Made by a program: the position numbers and the translations under genes
Notes under the pieces: model-generated
What the model was told of the DNA's origin: nothing
Seen by the model: the letters and a program-made list of their open reading frames with translations, nothing else
The model's database searches: none
Assembly (NCBI GenBank): GCA_002169365.1
Contig: NHLE01000005.1
Span: 1-8,715 of the forward strand
Direction of reading: 5' to 3'
Length of the DNA stretch: 8,715 nucleotides
From: Pelagibacteraceae bacterium TMED259
GTDB taxonomy: Bacteria > Pseudomonadota > Alphaproteobacteria > HIMB59
In this document: positions 1-6,280 of the stretch, piece by piece
Numbering within the stretch: position 1 is the stretch's first letter
Layout of the letters: each line of letters starts with the position of its first letter

Positions 1-151
1 GAAGGATAATTTTAATCAAATAAAGTCAGCAGTAGGTTGTTATAATATTGAAAGCACTGGTAGGATACTTTTTCATAATATTACGAACAGCTATTTTAAT
101 GTTTTAGGCATTGATATTATTAATTTCATAGGCACGCTGAGGAAAATTTAA
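1..151 (+). CDS. maf: Maf-family nucleotide pyrophosphatase, 3' end only
   Basis: Only the last 49 or so codons lie in the window; the frame starts at base 2 and ends with TAA at 149-151. The visible peptide contains GCYNIESTGRILF and later NSYFNVLGIDI, which match the C-terminal signature of Maf/YceF proteins (GCYxIEGxGxxLF followed by a YxxVxGLP-like strand). Maf proteins are cytoplasmic pyrophosphatases that hydrolyse non-canonical or modified nucleoside triphosphates (dTTP/UTP or m7GTP, depending on subfamily). The catalytic N-terminal part is off the window, so the subfamily cannot be told. The stop shares its last A with the aroE ATG (TAATG), and maf directly before aroE is a common alphaproteobacterial order. 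The call rests on motif and position together. Confidence 0.85.
   Translation, partial: KDNFNQIKSAVGCYNIESTGRILFHNITNSYFNVLGIDIINFIGTLRKI
139..143 (+). promoter_or_regulatory. Shine-Dalgarno site of aroE
   Basis: GAGGA lies 7 nt before the ATG at 151, inside the last codons of maf. It is one of the few good ribosome-binding sites in the window, where most starts rely on stop/start overlap, and it supports the 151 start for aroE. Confidence 0.6.
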
Positions 152-963
152 TGAAAAGGAAAATTGGTATTTTAGCAGAAAAATTAAGTCATTCACTATC
201 GCCAGTAATTCATAAACACTGGGATAATTTATATGAAACCAACTTTATCTATAAAAAATTTGAAATAAAAAAAGAATTACTTGAAAAATTTTTTAATGAT
301 TATCGAAAAAATAATACTTTCAGCGGCTTTAATATAACCATACCGTACAAAGAGATATGTATGACTCATTGTGATAAAATTTCATCAAGCGCAAAAAAAA
401 TAGGATCTGTTAATTTAATATATAAAAAGAATAAAATAATATATGGCGACAACACTGATGTAATAGGTTTTTCGAAATGTTACAATAGTCTTAAAATTGA
501 GAAACCAAAAACAGTACTAGTTGTTGGTGCTGGGGGCGCTGCTCGAGCGGTGTTGTATTTTTTAAATAAAAAAAATATTGTAAATATTGATGTTTTTGCT
601 CCATCTTTAAAAAGAAAAGTGGGGCTAGAAACTTGTTTTAATTTCAAAAATTTTATTAATAAGAGCACAAAACTGAGAAACAAATATGATTTAATTATTA
701 ATGCTTCTAGCGCAGGTATGGTTGGAAAATCCTCATTAAATAGAAATATCATAAATCTGGTAAAATCATCTAAAAGTGTCATAGATATCGTCTATAACCC
801 AATCATCACTGACCTATTAAAAAAAGCAGATCTTGAAAATAAAAATTACATTGGTGGGTTAACAATGTTAGTCGAACAGGCTAAACCATCATTTGAAAGA
901 TGGACAGGAAAAAAAATAATTATTGATCAGGACTTATATAAAAAAATCGAGCGATATATTTAA
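151..963 (+). CDS. aroE: Shikimate dehydrogenase (AroE)
   Basis: This enzyme reduces 3-dehydroshikimate to shikimate with NADPH, the fourth step of the chorismate pathway, in the cytoplasm. At 270 aa it matches the usual length (E. coli about 272). The substrate domain shows SHSLSP (residues 13-18), N61-I-T-I-P-Y-K67 with the catalytic lysine K67, and GDNTDVIGF (99-107) with N101 and catalytic D103. The nucleotide domain has GAGGAARA at 126-133, NASSAGM at 184-190 and DIVYNPIITDLL around 212-223. The C-terminal GGLTMLVEQA plus FERWTG block is also canonical. The basic cofactor motif after the second strand, usually NRT, reads APS followed by LKRK (150-156), an unusual version. The start is supported by GAGGA 7 nt upstream. 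Its TAA shares one base with the coaE ATG. Confidence 0.97.
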   Translation: MKRKIGILAEKLSHSLSPVIHKHWDNLYETNFIYKKFEIKKELLEKFFNDYRKNNTFSGFNITIPYKEICMTHCDKISSSAKKIGSVNLIYKKNKIIYGDNTDVIGFSKCYNSLKIEKPKTVLVVGAGGAARAVLYFLNKKNIVNIDVFAPSLKRKVGLETCFNFKNFINKSTKLRNKYDLIINASSAGMVGKSSLNRNIINLVKSSKSVIDIVYNPIITDLLKKADLENKNYIGGLTMLVEQAKPSFERWTGKKIIIDQDLYKKIERYI

Positions 964-1514
964 TGAACATAGCAATTACAGGAAACATTGGTTCTGGAAA
1001 ATCTGAAGTAATTAAATTTTTAAAATCACTTAACTTTAGATGTATCTCATCTGATAAAATCATATCTAGTCTTTATAATAATGAAAAAACAAAATCTAGT
1101 ATCCTTAACAAGCTTAATTTAAATCAAAAAAATTATAAAGAAGAGATTTTAAAAAATTTAGGTGATGAAAATTTTAATCGGTTACTTAAAAAAGTTATTT
1201 ATCCAATGCTTTATGCAAAAAAAAAATTAATGACACCAAAATATGAAACATATAATCCTATCTTTTTTGAAGTGCCTTTATTGTTTGAAGAAAAATTAGC
1301 GAGATCATTTGACTTAATTATATTCATAAAAGCAGATATTAATAAAAGAAAGGAGAGAGTATTAAAAAGAGGTGTGTCTAAAGAATACTTTAATCTTATG
1401 AACAAAAAACAGTTCAACGAAAATACGAAATCAAACTTATCAGACTTTACTATTCAAAATAATGGTTCCATCTTGAATTTAAGATTAAATATTATTAAAT
1501 TATTAAATTTATGA
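963..1514 (+). CDS. coaE: Dephospho-CoA kinase (CoaE)
   Basis: CoaE phosphorylates the 3'-hydroxyl of dephospho-CoA with ATP, the final step of coenzyme A synthesis. The P-loop is GNIGSGKS at residues 7-14. EVPLLFE in mid-protein corresponds to the family's (D/V)xPLLFE, RVLKRGVS to the lid segment, and KQF...SDFTIQNNGS to the Q...ADxxIxNxG block. Several usually conserved residues differ: the DAD motif after the second strand reads SSD (29-31), keeping only the last Asp, and the HP of the substrate region reads YP in VIYPML. At 183 aa it is slightly shorter than the usual 195-205. An A10 run lies at 1217-1226. It overlaps dnaQ by 4 bp (ATGA). Position between aroE and dnaQ, the alphaproteobacterial order, supports the call despite the divergence. 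Confidence 0.93.
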   Translation: MNIAITGNIGSGKSEVIKFLKSLNFRCISSDKIISSLYNNEKTKSSILNKLNLNQKNYKEEILKNLGDENFNRLLKKVIYPMLYAKKKLMTPKYETYNPIFFEVPLLFEEKLARSFDLIIFIKADINKRKERVLKRGVSKEYFNLMNKKQFNENTKSNLSDFTIQNNGSILNLRLNIIKLLNL

Positions 1515-2191
1515 GAGAAATAATCCTAGATATAGAAACCAGCGGCCTTGATTACAAAGATGGTCACAGAATTGTAGAAATTGGTTGTATAGAAATGAAT
1601 AAAAAAGAAGTTGGTGGTCACTACCACCAATACATCAACCCTCTCAAAACTCTTACAGAAGACAATATTAAAATACATGGGATCACAAATGAATTTTTAG
1701 AGGACAAACCAGTATTCGAAGAAATTGTTGATGATTTTTTAAAATTTATTCAAGATAGTTCAATTATTGCTCATAACGCAAATTTTGATATTGGTTTTCT
1801 TAATTTTGAGCTTGAAAAAATATCAAAGCCCAAAATAGATAAAATTAGAGTGGTTGACACTGTGACAATTGCAAGAAAAAGATTTCCAGGACAACAAGTA
1901 AATCTTGATGCTTTGGTAAAAAAATTAAAAATTAATTCTATGATTAATAGAGAACATCATGGAGCTTTAAAAGATGCTAAAATATTAACAGATGTCTATT
2001 TAGAGCTGCAGGGCATCAATCAGATAGGTTTAAAATTAGACGAAATGAAATCAAATAACTTTAAATTAGCAAGTGAGCCAAATTTAAATAAAGTCGTATT
2101 AACAAAAGAAGAGACAGATGCACACAAAGAGTTTATAAAAAATGATATACCAAAATCTAATTGGGCGTTGTTAGACAAAAATTATGAGTAG
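1511..2191 (+). CDS. dnaQ: DNA polymerase III epsilon subunit, 3'-5' proofreading exonuclease
   Basis: This is a DEDDh exonuclease that proofreads for the replicative polymerase. Exo I is LDIETSGL with D7 and E9, Exo II is AHNANFD with D93, and Exo III is HHGALKDA with H150 and D155, so the metal ligands and general base are all present. Length is 226 aa (E. coli 243). The segment after the nuclease domain, with QIGLKL and an AHKEFI...WALL ending, resembles the short C-terminal tail of alphaproteobacterial epsilon subunits; in E. coli the equivalent region binds the polymerase alpha subunit. The ATG at 1511 overlaps the coaE TGA, with no recognisable Shine-Dalgarno, suggesting translational coupling. 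A generic DnaQ-like exonuclease is the alternative, but the neighbourhood favours the replicative subunit. Confidence 0.95.
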   Translation: MREIILDIETSGLDYKDGHRIVEIGCIEMNKKEVGGHYHQYINPLKTLTEDNIKIHGITNEFLEDKPVFEEIVDDFLKFIQDSSIIAHNANFDIGFLNFELEKISKPKIDKIRVVDTVTIARKRFPGQQVNLDALVKKLKINSMINREHHGALKDAKILTDVYLELQGINQIGLKLDEMKSNNFKLASEPNLNKVVLTKEETDAHKEFIKNDIPKSNWALLDKNYE

Positions 2192-2693
2192 TGAATTTAT
2201 AGATATATTATTATTTGGAGTTATAGCGGTTTTTCTAATATATCGTTTAAGAAGTATATTAGGCTCCACTGATGGCAAAATTGTAAATATCAAAACTAAG
2301 AAATCTAAATCAAGCTTTAAACCTAAAATTGTTCCTCAAAACACTAATACGGAGTTCTTAGATGGTGCTAACAAAGCATATGAAATGATTGTTCAAGCTT
2401 ATCAAAGTAATAACATTGAAAACGTAAAAGATTTATTAACACCAGAAGCTTTAAATGCCATGGTGCAAGCTAAGGCACCAAAAGAAATAAAATTTTCAGA
2501 AGTAAAGAATAGCTCTATCTTAGAGGATCGTGAAGAGGATAGCCGTTTAATTAAGTCCGTCAAATTTGAAACAGAACATTATAATGTTGCAAACAATGAG
2601 ATTTTAACAGTCGTTGAAGATTGGGGATTTGAAAAGGAAAAAAACACTTCAGATCCTAATTGGAAGCTATTTTCTATCAAACTTGTCTCATAA
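2184..2693 (+). CDS. Tim44-like (TimA-type) inner-membrane protein
   Basis: The 169-aa protein has a hydrophobic N-terminal segment (about residues 5-21) followed by basic RLRSILGS, then a lysine-rich linker (about 34-50) and a Tim44-like domain from about residue 56. The domain shows FLDGANKAYEMIVQAYQ, DLLTPEAL and the C-terminal VEDWGFEKE...DPNWKLFS, which match the family's FLxGAxxAFEMIVxAF and WTFER...DPNWxL elements. In alphaproteobacteria such proteins (TimA) are inner-membrane-anchored relatives of mitochondrial Tim44; their bacterial role is not settled. It is shorter than the 210-240 aa I expect for relatives. It overlaps dnaQ by 8 bp. In many alphaproteobacteria secB lies between dnaQ and this gene; here nothing does. 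Confidence 0.88.
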   Translation: MSSEFIDILLFGVIAVFLIYRLRSILGSTDGKIVNIKTKKSKSSFKPKIVPQNTNTEFLDGANKAYEMIVQAYQSNNIENVKDLLTPEALNAMVQAKAPKEIKFSEVKNSSILEDREEDSRLIKSVKFETEHYNVANNEILTVVEDWGFEKEKNTSDPNWKLFSIKLVS

Positions 2694-3177
2694 AATAAAA
2701 TTAAACCTTAAAAACAAAACTAAGTCTCTAGAAGATTTACCTAATCAAAAAATATCTATTGTTTTAAAAAAGGATAAAATTAAAACGGAGGAATTTGTAC
2801 CTAAAAAAAACATCAAGCCAGATGATGTTATCTATAAAATACGCCCAGTTGCAATTGATCAACAATTACATAAACAATTTAGAAAAGTTGATTTTTCAAA
2901 AATAGATCTTCATGGCTCTACTGTAGACGAGGCACATCAGAAATTATTAAAATATTTCGCAAACCACTTCTCTAAAAAGAATTTGTTACATATTGTAATT
3001 ACTGGATTAGGAAATAAATCTAGTGAAGGAGATTTTTTTACTGGAAAAATAAGAAAGCAATTCCCTTTATGGTTAGACACAGAGCCTTTTCAGAAATTTG
3101 TCAAATCCTATTATCCGTGTAAGATTCAACATGGAGGACTTGGTGCTTTTTATATTAAATTAAAAACTAGAGTATAA
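2683..3177 (+). CDS. Smr-domain protein, TTG start
   Basis: The 164-aa product carries a C-terminal Smr (MutS2-type) domain: KIDLHGSTVDEAHQKL (about 73-88) is the LDLHGxTxxEA element, VITGLGNKS (105-113) corresponds to VITGKGxxS, and HGGLGAFYIKL (150-160) is the HGGxGAxYVxL ending. Smr domains are nucleic-acid binding or nicking modules; stand-alone alphaproteobacterial versions have no firm function. The N-terminal 70 residues are basic and poorly conserved. The open frame contains no in-frame ATG at all. TTG 2683 is the only standard start near the end of the Tim44-like gene; the other TTGs (2614, 2629) would need 65-80 bp of overlap with its conserved region. The start is therefore by elimination, without a close Shine-Dalgarno. 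The 3' end overlaps hslU, on the opposite strand, by 11 bp. Confidence 0.85.
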   Translation: MSHKIKLNLKNKTKSLEDLPNQKISIVLKKDKIKTEEFVPKKNIKPDDVIYKIRPVAIDQQLHKQFRKVDFSKIDLHGSTVDEAHQKLLKYFANHFSKKNLLHIVITGLGNKSSEGDFFTGKIRKQFPLWLDTEPFQKFVKSYYPCKIQHGGLGAFYIKLKTRV

Positions 3178-4480
3178 ATTTCTTTTCGTCAGTTGGTTTG
3201 ATTTCAGATGTAATAGCATCTGTCACCCATTGCTTGTTAACTGTTTCAATTTTTTTCTCTGATAAATTTGCATCAAAGCTAATTCTTTCTAAAATTTTTT
3301 CAAACATGGTTTGCAACCTTCTTGCGCCAATATTCTCAACTTCATTATTTATTTGTTCAGTGAGCACTGCTATTTCTTCTATAGCCTCATCCTCAAACAC
3401 TAAATCAATATTTTCAGTTTCAAATAAAGATTTATATTGTTTGGTTAAGCTATTATCTGTTTCCTTTAATATTCTAATAAAATCACTTTTAGTGAGAGCA
3501 TTTAGTCTTACACGAACAGGCAGTCTCCCTTGAAGCTCTGGAAGTAAATCACTGGGTTTTGATTGATGGAAGGCACCTGATGCAATAAATAAAATATGAT
3601 TTGTTTCTATTGTTCCATATTTTGTAGAAACCACAGTACCTTCAATTAATGGAAGTAAATCTCTTTGAACCCCTTCTCGAGATACATCACCGCCGCGCCG
3701 TTCACTATTTGGTGCAATTTTGTCTATTTCATCAATAAAGACGATACCACTTTCTTGAACACTTTTAATGGCATTTTGAACGACATTCTGTTTTTCGGCA
3801 ATTTTTTCAATTTCTTCTTGGATAAGAGGCTCGTACGCATCACCAATTTTTAGTTTTGTTTTTTTCTTATTTTTTAATCCTTTGCCAAAAATATCATTCA
3901 TATTAATCATGCCCATTTGTGCACCCGGCATTCCAGGAATATCTAATGATTGAAAGGGATTAGATTTTTGATCTAAAGCTATCTCTACTTCTTTATCATT
4001 TAACTGATTGTTTCGTAACATAGAACGAAATTTTTCTTTTGTTTCTTCTGACGGATTATCACCTAGTAAAGATTTTAGCACTATTTCTTCTGCATTATTT
4101 TTTGCTTCATCAATAAATTTATCTCTTATTTTTTTCTTTTCTAAATTTATTGCAACTTCAATTAAATCTCTAATAATTTGCTCTACATCTCTACCTACAT
4201 ATCCAATTTCTGTAAACTTGGTAGCCTCAACTTTAATAAATGGAGATTGTGTAAGCTTGGCAAGTTTTCTTGCAATTTCTGTTTTGCCACATCCGGTGGG
4301 CCCTATCATTAAAATATTTTTAGGAATGATATCATCCCTAAGTGTTTCATCGTTTACATTCAAGCGTCTCCAACGGTTACGAAGAGCTATTGCTACTGCT
4401 TTTTTAGCTTCATCTTGTCCAATGACATAACGATCTAATTCTTCTTTTATTATTTGAGGTGTTAAATTTTGATCATCCAT
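3167..4480 (-). CDS. hslU: HslU, ATPase/unfoldase of the HslVU protease
   Basis: This AAA+ ATPase forms hexamers that unfold substrates and feed them into HslV. At 437 aa it matches the family (E. coli 443). Walker A is GPTGCGKT (60-67), with Cys where Val is usual. The pore motif is GYVG (93-96), Walker B is IVFIDEID (246-253), the arginine-finger region is ELQGRLPVRV (R319), and sensor 2 is GARR (386-389). The variable I-domain spans roughly 110-240. The C-terminal tail ends KKFIL, matching the RFIL tail that docks into HslV pockets and activates the protease. Its ATG shares one base with the hslV stop (TAATG on the minus strand), so the pair is co-transcribed and probably coupled. The last codons lie antisense to the end of the Smr gene. 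Confidence 0.98.
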   Translation of the reverse strand: MDDQNLTPQIIKEELDRYVIGQDEAKKAVAIALRNRWRRLNVNDETLRDDIIPKNILMIGPTGCGKTEIARKLAKLTQSPFIKVEATKFTEIGYVGRDVEQIIRDLIEVAINLEKKKIRDKFIDEAKNNAEEIVLKSLLGDNPSEETKEKFRSMLRNNQLNDKEVEIALDQKSNPFQSLDIPGMPGAQMGMINMNDIFGKGLKNKKKTKLKIGDAYEPLIQEEIEKIAEKQNVVQNAIKSVQESGIVFIDEIDKIAPNSERRGGDVSREGVQRDLLPLIEGTVVSTKYGTIETNHILFIASGAFHQSKPSDLLPELQGRLPVRVRLNALTKSDFIRILKETDNSLTKQYKSLFETENIDLVFEDEAIEEIAVLTEQINNEVENIGARRLQTMFEKILERISFDANLSEKKIETVNKQWVTDAITSEIKPTDEKKFIL

Positions 4481-5031
4481 TAAATTTTTATTTCAGCAAT
4501 ATTTAAAGTATCATTTGTATATATGCAGAGTTCTGCGGCAACCTTTAATGATTCAGCAGCAATTTCATGTGCACTTAAATTTGATTTTCTTTTTAATGCT
4601 CGTGCGGCGCTTAAAGCAAAGTTTCCGCCAGATCCAATGGCAACAATTCCTTCTTGAGGTTCGAGTACATCACCTGTTCCACTTATTAAAAATGTTTCCT
4701 TTTTATCAGCAGCAATTATCATTGATTCAAGTCGACGAAGGTAACGATCGGTTCTCCAATCTTTTGCGAGTTCAACACACGCTCTTTTTAAATTATAGGA
4801 AAATTCTTCACATTTCTTTTCCAACCTATCAAAGAGAGCTAATGCATCAGCTGTAGATCCAGCAAATCCAACTATAATTTGATCATTATGAAATGTTCTT
4901 ATTTTATTTGCATTAGACTTAATAACAGCAGTTCCTAAAGTAACTTGACCATCTGATGCAATAACTACGCTTTTATCATCTCGTACACAGACAACAGTTG
5001 TAGAACGTATTATTGTTTTATTTTTATCCAT
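4480..5031 (-). CDS. hslV: HslV, proteolytic subunit of HslVU
   Basis: HslV is a threonine protease related to proteasome beta subunits; two hexameric rings are capped by HslU. The 183-aa product has a 10-residue leader before the TTVV sequence, so the mature enzyme should begin at T11, the N-terminal nucleophile. Counting from it, D27, K38 and K43 fall at mature positions 17, 28 and 33, which are conserved active-site positions. Further family blocks are SDGQVTLG (26-33; usually GDGQ), GFAGSTADA (55-63), AKDWRTDR (89-96), IGSGG (132-136) and CIYTND (169-174). The residue before the nucleophile is Ser rather than the Gly common in alphaproteobacteria. A short AGG lies 4 nt before the ATG, inside the divergent dyad. 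Transcription starts in the 38-bp gap shared with hisB. Confidence 0.98.
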   Translation of the reverse strand: MDKNKTIIRSTTVVCVRDDKSVVIASDGQVTLGTAVIKSNANKIRTFHNDQIIVGFAGSTADALALFDRLEKKCEEFSYNLKRACVELAKDWRTDRYLRRLESMIIAADKKETFLISGTGDVLEPQEGIVAIGSGGNFALSAARALKRKSNLSAHEIAAESLKVAAELCIYTNDTLNIAEIKI

Positions 5032-5069
5032 TATTCCTATAAATATAGGTACTAATTATCTGATTACAA
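5032..5069. promoter_or_regulatory. Divergent hslV/hisB control region
   Basis: These 38 bp are the only non-coding gap of note in the window and must supply the upstream control for both hslVU (minus) and hisBHAF (plus). On the minus strand TTGTAA (5068-5063) lies 16 bp before TATATT (5046-5041), a reasonable sigma70-like pair. It places the start of transcription almost at the hslV ATG, giving a very short or absent leader. On the plus strand TATAAA (5038-5043) could be a -10, with TTGTTT (5013-5018) 19 bp upstream inside hslV. These are by-eye matches in AT-rich DNA, so the exact boxes are uncertain, although some promoter activity here is likely. Confidence 0.45.
5036..5049. repeat. Perfect 6+6 bp inverted repeat in the divergent gap
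   Basis: CCTATA, AA, TATAGG: two perfect 6-bp arms with a 2-bp centre, nearly central in the 38-bp hslV/hisB gap and overlapping the best -10-like sequences on both strands. It could be a small operator or simply two back-to-back -10 elements. The minus-strand reading of one arm also gives the AGG just before the hslV start. A 2-nt loop makes an RNA hairpin unlikely. Confidence 0.5.
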
Positions 5070-5654
5070 ATGAGACAATTCACATTTAATAGAGACACAA
5101 GAGAAACAAAAATTTCCATTTCCATTAATTTAGATGGAGTTGGAAAAAGTAACATCGATACTGGTATTGCGTTTTTTGATCATATGCTTCAACAAATAAG
5201 CACGCACGGTTTAATTGACTTAGATATTAACTGTGATGGAGATTTGAAAGTTGATATGCACCATACAGTAGAGGATGTTGGTATTGCTTTAGGAGAATGT
5301 ATTAAAAACGCACTTGGTGACAAGAAAGGCATAACTCGTTTTGCTAATTCATATGTAACTTTTGATGAAACCTTAACTAGGACAGCAATGGATTTATGTA
5401 ATCGTCCTTATTTTATATGGAATGTTAAGACGACTTTAGAAAAAGTAGGGGATATGGAACAAGAATTATTTCCAGAGTTTTTCAAGTCGCTTGTTACTGA
5501 ATCAAGAATGAATTGTCATATTGAAACTCTTTATGGTGACAATAATCATCATATTATTGAAAGTTGTTTTAAGTCATTTGCCTTATCTCTAAAAAAAGCC
5601 ATATCTATTGATCCCAGAAAAAAAGGTATTCCAAGTTCCAAAGGTAAGCTTTGA
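5070..5654 (+). CDS. hisB: Imidazoleglycerol-phosphate dehydratase (HisB)
   Basis: HisB dehydrates imidazole-glycerol phosphate to imidazole-acetol phosphate, the sixth step of histidine synthesis, using two manganese ions. The 194-aa product is the stand-alone dehydratase, without the phosphatase domain fused in enterobacteria. Key blocks are FFDHML (35-40), HHTVEDVG (64-71) and the second metal site HHIIE (160-164), plus the C-terminal PSSKGKL (188-194; usually PSTKGxL). The N-terminus RETKISISINLDG aligns with the family start, supporting ATG 5070; there is no clear Shine-Dalgarno. It is the first gene of the his run and starts 38 bp from the divergent hslV. Its TGA overlaps the TTG start of hisH. 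Confidence 0.97.
   Translation: MRQFTFNRDTRETKISISINLDGVGKSNIDTGIAFFDHMLQQISTHGLIDLDINCDGDLKVDMHHTVEDVGIALGECIKNALGDKKGITRFANSYVTFDETLTRTAMDLCNRPYFIWNVKTTLEKVGDMEQELFPEFFKSLVTESRMNCHIETLYGDNNHHIIESCFKSFALSLKKAISIDPRKKGIPSSKGKL
5640..5644 (+). promoter_or_regulatory. Shine-Dalgarno site deciding the hisH TTG start
   Basis: AAAGG in the last hisB codons sits 6 nt before TTG 5651. The spacing is good, and the TTGA overlap with the hisB stop mirrors the ATGA overlaps of the neighbouring genes. Together these support a TTG start for hisH. Confidence 0.5.
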
Positions 5655-6280
5655 AAAAAAAAGTTCTTGGACTTATTGACGGTCAGTCTGGAAACATAGG
5701 TTCAATAAAAAAAGCTATTAAAGATCTAATCAACGAAAAGCCCTATCAACTAAAAATAATACAAGGAAATTTTAACCCAAATAATTTTGATAAAATAATT
5801 TTACCCGGACAGGGTGCATATGCAACTTTGATATCTAATCTAAAAAAACTAAAAATAATTCGTCCTTTAAAACAATATTTAGATGATAATAAATCCTATT
5901 TAGGTATTTGTGTAGGTATGCAAATCTTATCTGACGAAGGACATGAAGATCAAATCACCAAAGGTCTAGGAATTATATCAGGCAAGATTAAAAAGTTTTC
6001 AAATAAAAAACTTATTATCCCACATATGGGGTGGAATACTATTAGTGTTAACAAAGTGGATCCTATTGTTAAAAAAAATTTAAATGAAAAGGATTTTTAT
6101 TTTGTTCACAGCTATATATATGAAAATATTAATAAAGAGAACATATTAGGCCTAACTACGTACGGGAAAAATTTTCCGTCAATTATTAATAAAGGAAATA
6201 TTTATGGTGTCCAATTTCATCCAGAAAAAAGCCATAAAAATGGACTTAAATTGATAAAAAACTTTATTATGAAATCATGA
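5651..6280 (+). CDS. hisH: Imidazole glycerol phosphate synthase, glutaminase subunit (HisH)
   Basis: HisH is a class I glutamine amidotransferase. It releases ammonia from glutamine and passes it through HisF to form imidazole-glycerol phosphate and AICAR. The 209-aa product has the nucleophile elbow GICVGMQ with C87, and the rest of the triad in VQFHPEKS with H190 and E192. LPGQGA (51-56; usually PGxGAF) and PHMGWN (124-129) are further family blocks. The N-terminal strand reads GLIDGQSGNIGS, where DYGSGN or DYGxGN is usual, so the Tyr-Gly pair is replaced by Gly-Gln. The start is TTG, supported by an upstream AAAGG and a 4-bp overlap with hisB. A run of nine A (5654-5662) follows the start codon. 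It overlaps hisA by 4 bp. Confidence 0.96.
   Translation: MKKKVLGLIDGQSGNIGSIKKAIKDLINEKPYQLKIIQGNFNPNNFDKIILPGQGAYATLISNLKKLKIIRPLKQYLDDNKSYLGICVGMQILSDEGHEDQITKGLGIISGKIKKFSNKKLIIPHMGWNTISVNKVDPIVKKNLNEKDFYFVHSYIYENINKENILGLTTYGKNFPSIINKGNIYGVQFHPEKSHKNGLKLIKNFIMKS

Noticed and set aside
480..782. Minus-strand open frame inside aroE
   Set aside because: It lies wholly antisense to a well-supported gene, has low-complexity Phe/Leu-rich sequence and no recognisable motif.
1211..1417. Minus-strand open frame inside coaE
   Set aside because: Antisense to coaE, rich in Phe/Leu/Ser as expected for a mirror of Lys/Glu-rich coding, and no motif.
2614..2682. Longer Smr protein starting at TTG 2614
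   Set aside because: It would overlap the conserved C-terminal part of the Tim44-like gene by 80 bp, and the extra residues resemble nothing in Smr proteins.
3150..3200. Terminator hairpin at the Smr/hslU convergence
   Set aside because: Only about 5-bp AT arms can be paired by eye and no hairpin plus U-tract is present.
3198..4430. Plus-strand open frames within hslU (3198-3533, 3665-3853, 4008-4430)
   Set aside because: All are antisense to the fully conserved hslU gene; apparent hydrophobic stretches mirror its charged codons.
4515..4856. Plus-strand open frame within hslV
   Set aside because: Antisense to hslV, Gln/His/Leu-rich without any family resemblance.
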